A DNA stretch of 64,000 bases from Lyophyllum atratum. Lineage: Eukaryota; Basidiomycota; Agaricomycetes; Agaricales; Lyophyllaceae. The translations under genes were made by a program, and so were the position numbers. The stretch covers positions 62,001-126,000 of the forward strand of contig JACGCN010000068.1 of NCBI GenBank assembly GCA_014905825.1. Reading direction: 5' to 3'. The notes under the pieces were generated by a model. It saw only the letters and a program-made list of their open reading frames with translations, did no database searches and was not told where the DNA came from. Below are positions 56,201 to 64,000 of this stretch, in pieces. The stretch's first letter is position 1; each line of letters opens with the position of its first letter.

Positions 56201-56913
56201 ATCATTTCTTCGACGTGAGTGCCCCTAATGTTTGCTTGTGAGCTTAATGCTTATCGTTTCTGATAGGCCGGATATTATCTTGCTGGGAATGAGCCTTCCT
56301 TCCAGACGCCGATTGGTTACCATTATGCCAACCATCCCGCCAAATCCGTCGACCGTGTTCGTGAGGTCGTCTTCACAAATTTCGACATCAGTAAGTGACT
56401 TCGTTTAAATCCAAATACTTCCACTGATGACCAGGACCTATCAGCTGCTGCCGGCCTGCCTGGAAACGATGACCAGGCTGCAATGGCCTCGCTGCTTTCC
56501 TTCCATCTGCTCGGCCTATACCCAGGTAGGTTGTGCATAGCATCCTTTCCCATACATATACTTATCAGCCGTCTCAAGTGCCGTCAACGACCCAATTCCT
56601 TGTCCTCTCTCCCTTCATCCCGAAGTACACCATCCATAACTCCTTCCTCAACACCAGCACAACAGTCACCACGCTCAACTTCGACGCCAAGTCCGTCCAG
56701 AAGACTATCCCACCAGGCACCGCCGCCTACGTCCAGAACGTCACCATCAACGGCGTCCCCACGCCCTCTCGCTGCCACTTTGATTTTTACGACATCTTCC
56801 GGGTGGGCGGTGAGGTCGTCATCACGCTGACGGCGGACAAGACCGCAGCGGACGACTGCTTGGGTGCATTGCCTGAGAGTATCTCGACGGGAGGGTTTGC
56901 AAAAGCGCGTTGA
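53287..56913 (+). CDS. Secreted GH92 alpha-1,2-mannosidase
   Basis: GH92 enzymes are calcium-dependent exo-alpha-mannosidases that trim mannose from glycans. A signal peptide (MLISSSSAALLLGLSIALLASAQ) is followed by DYTAFVNPFIGTG, the GH92 opening. Next come PGASLPFGMVKFSTDLTGYA, GISPLHDSGTGSSLGTYGNF and the beta-sandwich domain (ERFTFPVGSKPYFVLDLAND). The catalytic (alpha/alpha)6 part has YSSLYRASLTP, SSFYFDSLYCSWDTFRTFYP (about 54920-55090), GWTQGGSSADNIVSHFAVNY, YEFEDFGI-like YAFEDFGIRQVA and NEPSFQTPIGYHYANHPAKS. Then AAGLPGNDDQAAMASLLSFH precedes a C-terminal sandwich ending FAKAR. About fifteen short introns interrupt it, and all family blocks are present in order. Several Asn-x-Thr sites fit secretion. 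Confidence 0.92.
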
Positions 56914-57203
56914 TAGTATTGGGAATAAAGAAACAAAGGGAATATGAGATACTGTAACTGTAAATAGCGTAGGGAGAGAGCAATATGGTACATATATACA
57001 TTTGCACAATGTGGATTTACATACAGATTGTACATCCCAAGAGTGTACATCCCAGTTAGCGTAGACTGTGGTATGCCAGAGAGATCCAGGTCGTAAGTAT
57101 CATAACGAGACGGTGTGAAGGTATCACGGGGTAGGCGTTGTATGGCATGTAGTTCGTCCTTCCTTGTGAAGGATGATGAGAACGTTGTTCGGGTTATTAT
57201 GAA
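56914..57203. other. Convergent 3' region
   Basis: Short spacer between the GH92 gene and the minus-strand gene ending at 57204. AT-rich, with an AATAAAG near 56932 that could act in 3' processing. Confidence 0.5.
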
Positions 57204-59795
57204 TTATGAAGCAGTTGGCGGCGTCGTAGGGAGAGTAACGACGACTTCTCGAGTTTTGCCGGTGGTCTCGTGGCTCTCTAGTTTGAAACTGTATAAAGGT
57301 GAGCAAGAATGAAAAGCGACTTTTTTTTGTTCAAAAGAAACGTACCCATCCACCAAAGCTGTGAGCGCCGTCTTCTGCGCTTTCCCACCCTTTTTTAGTG
57401 GCGGCGTCATGACCTTCAAGATAGGTCGATTCTTCAGGACGAGATGTGTCAGTGCCTCCTCGATGAAGGGAACTACATCGCCGATTGCGACATCCGAAAG
57501 ATCTAGACTATCAGATGGTACATCTTGACCCTTCCCACCGCAAGCTAGGAAATGTTCAAAAACGTCTCCTGTGGACCAAGAAGGAGGATACATACATTCA
57601 GTGTACCATCGATCGGCTTTCTGATCCATTTGTTCCACCTTCTTCACGGAGGCATCGACGAGCAATTCTTTCTGCACAGCCAGCTCTATTGCATCGTCAT
57701 CCCAGGCAGCCTTAAGCTGTCGCTTTAGTTCAACCAGCCCCTTGTTAAGTTCAGTAGCTTCCTTCCGCAGCTCAAGCGCCCGCGCGAGACGCTCCTTGCT
57801 ATTCTCTGGCAAAGGCTCGTCATCGGCTTCTGTTTCGGCGGCAGCCGCAGGGGCGGGTTCCGGCGTTCCCGACGTTTGCTGTTCCGTCGTTCGTTCCGTC
57901 GTCTGCTGCTCAGTGACCGCCGGCGCAGACGCTGGTGGCTGTTGTTCGACTGCTGGCGTTGGCGTCCTAGATGGCTGCCGACTGTTATTTGCCGAGCCTT
58001 TCTTAGCCTTGACCGTTTTCTGTTGTTCCATCGTTTGCGGCTCCGTCGTCTGCTGTTCCTTGACTTCCGGTGCAGATGTTGGTGGTTGCTGCTCGACTGT
58101 TGGCGTTTGCGTCCTAGATGGCTGCCGACTGTGACTGGCGGGGCCTTTCTTAGCCTTAACCGGGACCGGAGCCTTAGTCTTCGCAGCGGCCGTATCTTCA
58201 ATTTTTACCTGTCCGTCGACAGCGTCGCCAACGCCACTGATGAGAGGATCGCTGAGACCCAGAAGATCGTCTGCAATTTTGTTAACGGCGGCAGCCTTCT
58301 GGGGAGGAACGTCGGAGTTGTTGAAGTCGGCGAACTGGAACTGGGAGTAGGATGGGGGTCTACCGAGGAAGCTGTATTCCATGGCATCACCGGATTGTGT
58401 CGTGGTTGGGGCTGGAGCGGGAACAGGGGCGAGAACGGGAGCAGGGGCGGCGGTGGGGGCGGGGGACCAGGTTAATGATTCCCATGGGTTGACTTCGGGT
58501 TGCTGAGGTAGCGGTGTGCTCTCCGAAGCATGAAGGCCGTCTAGTGTGTTGTTGACAGGCGGGGGTACAGATGTCGTGTCCACTAACTCTTCTTGGTTTG
58601 TGAACGCGGATGGTGGAGGTACATGCTGCGGGCGCGGTGAAGACGACCCTGCTGTGAGTTGGACATCTTTGGCTGGTGGGGTAGGTGGGGTGTCCTTGGC
58701 AGCGCCAGGCGGGGGCGTGTGGAGGGCCTCACGTCGGCTGATGTTCTCCCAGTCCTCATCGTCAGGTATATTGGGTACTTCGGCTACAGGCGGCTGGACT
58801 TCATGTGGTTCGTCCTGGTGGTGTTGTAGCGCGAAAGTAGTGTCGGAAGGGGTGGGTGGCAACACCATGGGGTTCTGCTTAGGGGTTGTCTCTTCCTCCT
58901 TCTGCTTTCCCTTGTCCAAGACAACCTCCCGCGGTGTGTCAACTTCATCCTCAATGACCGGCATATCGGCTTCGTTCAAAAGAGGAGTGCGAGTATACCC
59001 TGAGTCAGAAGAAGATATGTTTCCTTCGTCGAGGTCGTAGGAAAGCTCTGATTCGGTCTCGACAGTGGCTCGGCGTCGGGGGAGAGACGAGAATCGGTGG
59101 TGTGTTGTGCCTGGGGAAGTGGAAGCATCGGATCGGGAGCTTCGGAGACCAAGGACAGACCCCAGTTCTGTCTCCGTTTCGGAAGCATAACCGGGGAATT
59201 CACCTGGCACTGGACGTTTGCGAGGGGTCGGGGCCAAATGGGTTGGGCGGGTCGTGGGTGCTTGGGTTGTGTTTGTTACGATGGATGGAGGTGCTGAACC
59301 AATCGCGGAAGCGCTTCGAGAAGGAGAGAAGCGCACGGTGCGAGGCCTGGCAAACCAGGGAATTGTTGGTACTGACTGGGTCAAGATGTAGAGGTCGCGG
59401 CGAACCTGCCGCCATACCCTTTTGAGGCCGACTTCAACCCAGATTGCCGGTGCGATGTCGGCGAGGATTACGCCCAATCCGGTCCACACCAACGTCAGAA
59501 CCAGCCTCCATAGGCTCTCCGTGAAGAGGAAATCGACAAACAGACGTACGCCGTATGCGACGTACGGATCGAACGACTGGGGCATTTTCTTCAGAAAGTG
59601 CTGCATGACGACCCCCTCCCAGAGCCCTACCAAAGTCCCTGTGAGCCTATTGTCCTGGCGGCCCACAAAGTCAATAACGACCCGAACTGCAAGGCCGATG
59701 CCTATTGCGAATATGCTGTCCATGATTGAGGCGGCCTGTGCATTGATCCTGAAGACCGGGGCACGGGCGGAGATGTACGAGGACACGATGCTCAT
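57204..59795 (-). CDS. Unknown membrane-anchored protein with a long Pro/Glu/Thr-rich middle and coiled C-terminus
   Basis: I do not recognise the family. The single long frame starts at 59795 (MSIVSSYISARAPVFRI). Hydrophobic helices span about residues 20-130 (IFAIGIGLAVRVVIDFV, LTLVWTGLGVILADIAPAIW). A disordered Pro/Ser/Thr/Glu-rich region runs from about residue 150 to 670 and contains two tandem copies of a unit of about 48 aa: KAKKGPASHSRQPSRTQTPT and KAKKGSANNSRQPSRTPTPA. A helical, charged segment (ARALELRKEATELNKGLVEL, DQKADRWYTECMYPPSW) ends the protein. A GT-AG intron of 57 nt, exactly 19 codons, fits at 57289-57345. It would remove a Lys/Phe-rich stretch, so the mature protein is probably 844 aa rather than 863. 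Confidence 0.7.
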   Translation of the reverse strand: MSIVSSYISARAPVFRINAQAASIMDSIFAIGIGLAVRVVIDFVGRQDNRLTGTLVGLWEGVVMQHFLKKMPQSFDPYVAYGVRLFVDFLFTESLWRLVLTLVWTGLGVILADIAPAIWVEVGLKRVWRQVRRDLYILTQSVPTIPWFARPRTVRFSPSRSASAIGSAPPSIVTNTTQAPTTRPTHLAPTPRKRPVPGEFPGYASETETELGSVLGLRSSRSDASTSPGTTHHRFSSLPRRRATVETESELSYDLDEGNISSSDSGYTRTPLLNEADMPVIEDEVDTPREVVLDKGKQKEEETTPKQNPMVLPPTPSDTTFALQHHQDEPHEVQPPVAEVPNIPDDEDWENISRREALHTPPPGAAKDTPPTPPAKDVQLTAGSSSPRPQHVPPPSAFTNQEELVDTTSVPPPVNNTLDGLHASESTPLPQQPEVNPWESLTWSPAPTAAPAPVLAPVPAPAPTTTQSGDAMEYSFLGRPPSYSQFQFADFNNSDVPPQKAAAVNKIADDLLGLSDPLISGVGDAVDGQVKIEDTAAAKTKAPVPVKAKKGPASHSRQPSRTQTPTVEQQPPTSAPEVKEQQTTEPQTMEQQKTVKAKKGSANNSRQPSRTPTPAVEQQPPASAPAVTEQQTTERTTEQQTSGTPEPAPAAAAETEADDEPLPENSKERLARALELRKEATELNKGLVELKRQLKAAWDDDAIELAVQKELLVDASVKKVEQMDQKADRWYTECMYPPSWSTGDVFEHFLACGGKGQDVPSDSLDLSDVAIGDVVPFIEEALTHLVLKNRPILKVMTPPLKKGGKAQKTALTALVDGYVSFEQKKVAFHSCSPLYSFKLESHETTGKTREVVVTLPTTPPTAS

Positions 59796-60529
59796 CCTCG
59801 CGGTTTCGGTGGACCCAAACGTGATGAGAGTTAGCTTGAGGTTTTGCTATGTCGGCAAAAAAATATTATTTCTCCACAACAATGGGTCCCACGTTTTTCG
59901 CTTCCTCTTCTTTGCTCTTCACTGCATCGAACTACGGCTGTCAATTCCTTGACTGTCTATTCCGATATCTCAACGGAAATACATGAGGGTATGAATAAAA
60001 GGTAAGAGTACTTCAATATTCATCTCATAAGCTGTACTTTCAGGAAATACGTTCAGATACCCCATAAACTCTCCTAAAATCCTAAGAACCGTCTGCATAT
60101 TATCATGGGCACCGTAGGAGGACCTATACACAATGTTCACCCCGAACCACCCCGCTGTGGTTGTAGTACTTAGGTGGTCATGCATTTCGTTTGCTTCCGT
60201 CGATCGATCGATCATATTCTTCGAGCCTACGAAACTGGCAGCGTGTCGACGGATACCAGGAAACTCCGGGACCTTCGTGCATGCAACCCGCGCCTCTTGA
60301 CACCCATGCCGTTTGACAGGAAGGTTTCCAACTGAATGTCGCCAAAGGGAATAAAGAACGATGGAATAGGTTGAACAAATAATTATGTAATCAGGGTTTT
60401 CTGGATGCTAAATGGCACATAAAAAAATACAGGTTCATTTTGGTGTTACAAATGCGTGAAGACCCATCATAGCCAGATTCATATCTTACAAGCCATATAA
60501 TTCGACGCCAGCCGCATCTCTCTTCTCTT
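59796..60529. other. Intergenic region
   Basis: Short frames only (for example minus 59970-60215), with nothing recognisable. The left end is the promoter of the minus-strand gene at 57204. Confidence 0.4.
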
Positions 60530-60923
60530 TCAGACTTGAACCTCAGGAGGTTTCTTTCCAGCGTAGTGAATTTGCGGCGACTTCTCCCGCTTGGGATGCC
60601 CATTATGATGCAACTCCTTCGACGTCATCCCCGAGGCAGGTTTACCCATGCCCCTGTCGACATCCTTGGAGGTAGTGCGACCCAGGGTTTCATCGACGGT
60701 CGCGGTAGTTTTCTCCCCGGGCTCGGCTCCGGCGTCTTTGTCGACGATGGTCTCGATGGCGACAGGTGCGCCGGGTGCCAGTTCCGCGACTACCGAGGTC
60801 GCACAAGCATCATGAGATTATGTCGAGCGGCAAGACTGATGAGTGAAACGTACTTGGAATGGCGTTCCTTCTCCCTTCGGCGGCTTCTTGCTCGGCTCTG
60901 AGTATATCATGAAGTCCGGACAT
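60530..60923 (-). CDS. Hypothetical hydrophilic protein, 109 aa
   Basis: I do not recognise the family. Exons 60923-60854 (70 nt) and 60789-60530 (260 nt) join in phase 1 through a 64-nt GT-AG intron. The protein begins MSGLHDILRAEQEAAEGRRN, continues AELAPGAPVAIETIVDKDAG and ends HYAGKKPPEVQV. It is highly charged and Gly/Lys/Glu-rich, with no cysteine, signal peptide or membrane segment, and is probably disordered. Exact phase closure and a plausible start support it. Small stress-induced hydrophilic proteins can look like this, but that is only a guess. Confidence 0.6.
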
Positions 60924-62937
60924 GATGAAATTCAGTTGGCTTTGTTTGGAGAGGCTACTTCAGACAAGAGCCTTTATATACGTTTCGAGGCCCCTCAGTT
61001 GCGTCATACGTGATCTCAGACGGTGGCGCATACGTTCCTTCGCACTGCTAGTGGCGGTTTCTTCTTGACAAACAATTCTTGCTTCTTACTCTCACTCTCA
61101 CCTATCTACTTCCAGATTATAATGACAACGACGACATCCCTGCAGCAAGGATGGCCGCTCAAGCTCTACTCTCTTTCTCAGATACCAGGAATCGGGGCTT
61201 CTAGATCTTTCCGTATGACGCGCTTGACTCACCGAGTCCCGTGGAAAATTCCCGCGTGTTCGATCATTCCAACTTGTGAGTGGCGCAAGGCCTGTGCTCC
61301 CGCCACACTGGTTGGTGCGGCGTATCCCTCCTAGTCTATGTGACTACATGTGCGATGGGTCCTCGCAATGTTCCAGCCCTTGGTGGACCTATTCTGCAGA
61401 TAGAACCAGATGTGGATTCGAAGGCACTCGTTCACGTGAATGGCCATGTAGATCAACACTATCCATGTTTTTATACATACTCTAAGCGAATGTATACTAT
61501 ATCTCCCAGATCGTGATTTAGTATGTCTTCCAGATCGTGATTCGCGTCTTAAGTTCAAAGTCACTGACAGTTCGCTAACTGGGCCTAGACCCAGACGCAC
61601 CTCACTCCGCTCCATCTACCCCACCACGCCGCTTTGTTCAGTTCGAACAAGCGGGGAAACATTTAATAGAAAACGGCGGAAAAATTATTCGTCCAGGACT
61701 CACACTTGTCGGGAGAGTCTTCAGACGACACATGGCAGGGCATGGGCTCCGAATTACTTCTCTAACCAACTCAGCTGCATGTTCCAAGTTTACTAGCACG
61801 CTATGCTGACGCGGGAATCGCGATCGTCTTCTGACCTGCATGGTGGCTCGAAACTGTTCGTCCGTATTGATCATACCGAGGGCCACATGCGCGCGATATC
61901 GTTCGAGCAGATCGACTTGGGCGGGTCAGCTGAAGGTCTCGCCATTAGGTCTTCCACGCGATCACAATGCGTGACTACCGTATCGCACTCATCGCCAGAG
62001 TCGCGTTAGGTCCTATATATTTGACATACGCATCGACCTTGTCACCACCCAAGTTTCGCGATTGACCTGTTCACCAGGGCTGAAGGGTCTAGAGAGCATT
62101 GCACAGGAGCCGAGATCCTTCGCATTACAAACGTGGACACCCATGCAGCGTCGGAATCATATGACATATACTAATAGTCATCCGATGGGTGTATATCCTC
62201 GATGACTTGGGACGGTGGTCGAGAGGAAGGAATTGAAAGTAACGGAATTTCGGCCCGCGTAGTTTACGTCCCGGAATTCACGGAATTCGAACTTAGCATG
62301 TTGCTCTTCATAATCTTTAATATCTTGGTACTCAAGCATTGTCCTTCGTGATGCGGCGTGAGTGTACTAATTAATGTATAGAACTAACGTAAATCGATGG
62401 TGTGTAGATGTGATGTGTTGAACAGCTAACTCGGCAGCGAGTTATTCGTGGTAAGTCGTTAGCGGTGTGGTAGTGAGTGGATGAGGCGCGGGAGATCAGT
62501 ACTTAATTTAAATATCAGGATTAAAGCGCTCGCAGGGCAGAAAGGATGATGCGGAGAAGGAATAACTGTAAGTAAGGAGGAGTAAAGGAAAACAACAAGA
62601 AAGGAGAAAGAAAACAATATATACACGTAACACGATCATACAACCTCCGAGATGGAGACATACATACATTTTCTAGTGCTCAGAGCCATCGGAGTCGGGC
62701 GGGCAGCCCGCCCACATTTACATGCATCATCCTCTTTCCTGGTCCTTTCCAGCTCGGTTCGTGGCGGATGGGTAAGCCTTGGCGACGGACAAGCCTCTTG
62801 AATCACGCTGTGTCATATGCAGGGGGAGGAACCCCAACTCCTTGGCGGTGCTGTCCCAAGTTTCACCTGCTCCGTGTGCGTGACGCTACCGGGCACTGCT
62901 TGCCGCCCCACCCAGCCCCGGGGAACACCCACGCGTA
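60924..62937. other. Long region with no confidently supported gene
   Basis: Possible fragments are a plus-strand start at 61121 (MTTTTSLQQGWPLKLYSLSQ) running to an intron-like donor near 61275, and a plus-strand stretch near 61630-61800 (FEQAGKHLIENGGK, RHMAGHGLRITSL) without a start. I could not join them into a gene. From about 62000 to 62750 the sequence is AT-richer, with purine-rich runs near 62560-62620, and looks non-coding. Confidence 0.35.
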
Positions 62938-64000
62938 TCATCCTAAGCGTCCGACGGGGCCTTGCCGCGGAGGAGTGGGAGTCCAGATCTCGACAGGCGG
63001 AATCCTACGCGGAATACTGATTCGCAGTATCTCACCATCGAACTCTGCGCGCACTTGCACGAGGTCGGCGTCGTAACCGAAGGAGATACGGCGTTCGAAG
63101 TGGCCTAAGATAAGGGAGGGAAGAATTAGCGATATAATTCGTAAAAATGAGGGTAGAATGGAGGAAATAAAAGAACACTCTAGACAGGGACGACATAGAG
63201 GCGGCAACAAAAGGACGGGTGAACGCAAAATATGACGAAGGGATGACAGCCTTGCCGAGCATTGATGTGATGAGCGCGAGTCCAAGTCCATATTGAACAT
63301 TCAGTCGAAGGCTCGCAGATGTAACAGCCTCTCATCTCAAAAGATGATAATCCCAATGGAGAAGGTACACATAACAAATGACCAGGCAGGGGTCGGCAAA
63401 CAAAGAAAGAATACTCACCGCCTTCATTATCCCATGAATCTGCAACAACGTGCAGGATCCTCCTCCGCTTGGTAGCTAGCGTAATCCCATCCCTTCTGAA
63501 GCCCGGTAAGCGCACAACGAGACGATACTCAGAATTCGACGTCTCGACCTCGATCCAGCTATCTGGCGGGGGCGGCGCGTGACTGAGAAACGGACCCGGG
63601 GATGTCACATTCGGTGCAAGAATCGTAGGAGGTTCAGGGGCAGGGTATGAAGGTGGGGCGAATAATGCGGATCGTGCAGATCCCGACAGTCCGTTGGAGT
63701 GCTGGTTCTGCGCCTGTGTTTGCGAGCGGGGGACGTTGAGGCCGGAGGAGCCGGAAGACTGGCTGGAAGGTGATGTGAAGGGCCGAGGCGGGGGCTGGGG
63801 CGCACGGAAAGGTGATACAGAGCGTCGATGGCGCGCAGATGGAGACGGCGGGCGTTGTGGTGGTGGGCTGGGAGACTTGCTAGCAGGGGAGCTCCCAGGA
63901 GCACTGCCAGTGCCGTCTGAGGAGCTTCCATACGACGATGAGTTCGAACTTGACGGAGCAGCGCGGCTATATGGGTAATTATTTCGCTGTTGCTGCGTTT
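62938..64000 (-). CDS. Small heat-shock protein, Hsp20/alpha-crystallin domain (5' end beyond the window)
   Basis: Hsp20 proteins are ATP-independent chaperones that hold unfolding proteins. The visible part begins outside the window with a Ser/Pro-rich N-terminal extension (SSSNSSSYGSSSDGTGSAPG, then Pro-rich, about 63960-63620). The alpha-crystallin domain starts SWIEVETSNSEYRLVVRLPG and continues IRRILHVVADSWDNEGG-like sequence to an intron at about 63416-63106. Exon 2 gives HFERRISFGYDADLVQVRAE and FDGEILRISIPRR, the conserved beta-strands including the G-x-L-like motif (GEILRISIP). The protein ends VGRLG at the TGA at 62938. The long disordered N-terminus is unlike the short ones of yeast Hsp26/42-type core regions, but such extensions are common in basidiomycetes. 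Confidence 0.82.

Noticed and set aside
1..64000. CRISPR arrays, bacterial operons, rRNA or complete tRNA genes
   Set aside because: None is seen. Gene structure is eukaryotic throughout.

Overview
This window is nuclear DNA of a filamentous basidiomycete, most likely an Agaricomycete. Nearly every gene is broken by 50-65 nt GT-AG introns. The recognisable proteins are fungal (PRM1, SEY1, a DUF6533 membrane protein, a PAQR receptor, GH92 mannosidase), and the mobile elements are of kinds common in mushroom genomes. Gene models were spliced by hand from splice signals and reading phase. No search or transcript data were available.

Layout. (1) 0.7-3.7 kb: a tandem duplication carrying two genes for tiny secreted six-cysteine proteins. 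(2) 3.9-7.0 kb: PRM1, the plasma-membrane fusion protein. (3) 8.45-8.9 kb: a 94-aa protein with an internal LRLRGG motif and a Cys-rich tail. (4) 9.0-14.2 kb: an intact-looking hAT transposon inside an older MITE-like element. (5) 14.3-22.6 kb: a tandem pair of unknown multipass membrane proteins, then a gene whose 3' part grew by duplication of a complete exon+intron cassette. (6) 23.3-30.3 kb: SEY1 and acetoacetyl-CoA synthetase. (7) 30.5-32.0 kb: two more six-cysteine secreted protein genes. (8) 33.5-40.8 kb: a three-level nest of a TRIM-like LTR element, a Ty3/gypsy chromovirus inside it, and a hAT-type MITE inside the gypsy 5' LTR. (9) 41.4-49.1 kb: a DUF6533 protein, two hypothetical genes and degenerate repeats. 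(10) 49.7-64 kb: mostly conserved genes (PAQR receptor, peptidyl-tRNA hydrolase, GH92 mannosidase, a membrane-anchored unknown, a 109-aa unknown, an Hsp20 running off the end).

The most interesting system is the family of four small secreted proteins (66-75 aa) at 0.9, 2.6, 30.5 and 31.5 kb, all on the minus strand. Each reads as a signal peptide followed by a C-C-CC-C-C cysteine framework like an inhibitor cystine knot or half-granulin. Each needs the same five-exon structure, with a 17-nt second exon and a third exon of only 4 nt (three genes) or 7 nt (one gene). This architecture hides them from ordinary gene finding. They share no pathway with their neighbours that I can see. The core genes are independent housekeeping or membrane-trafficking genes.
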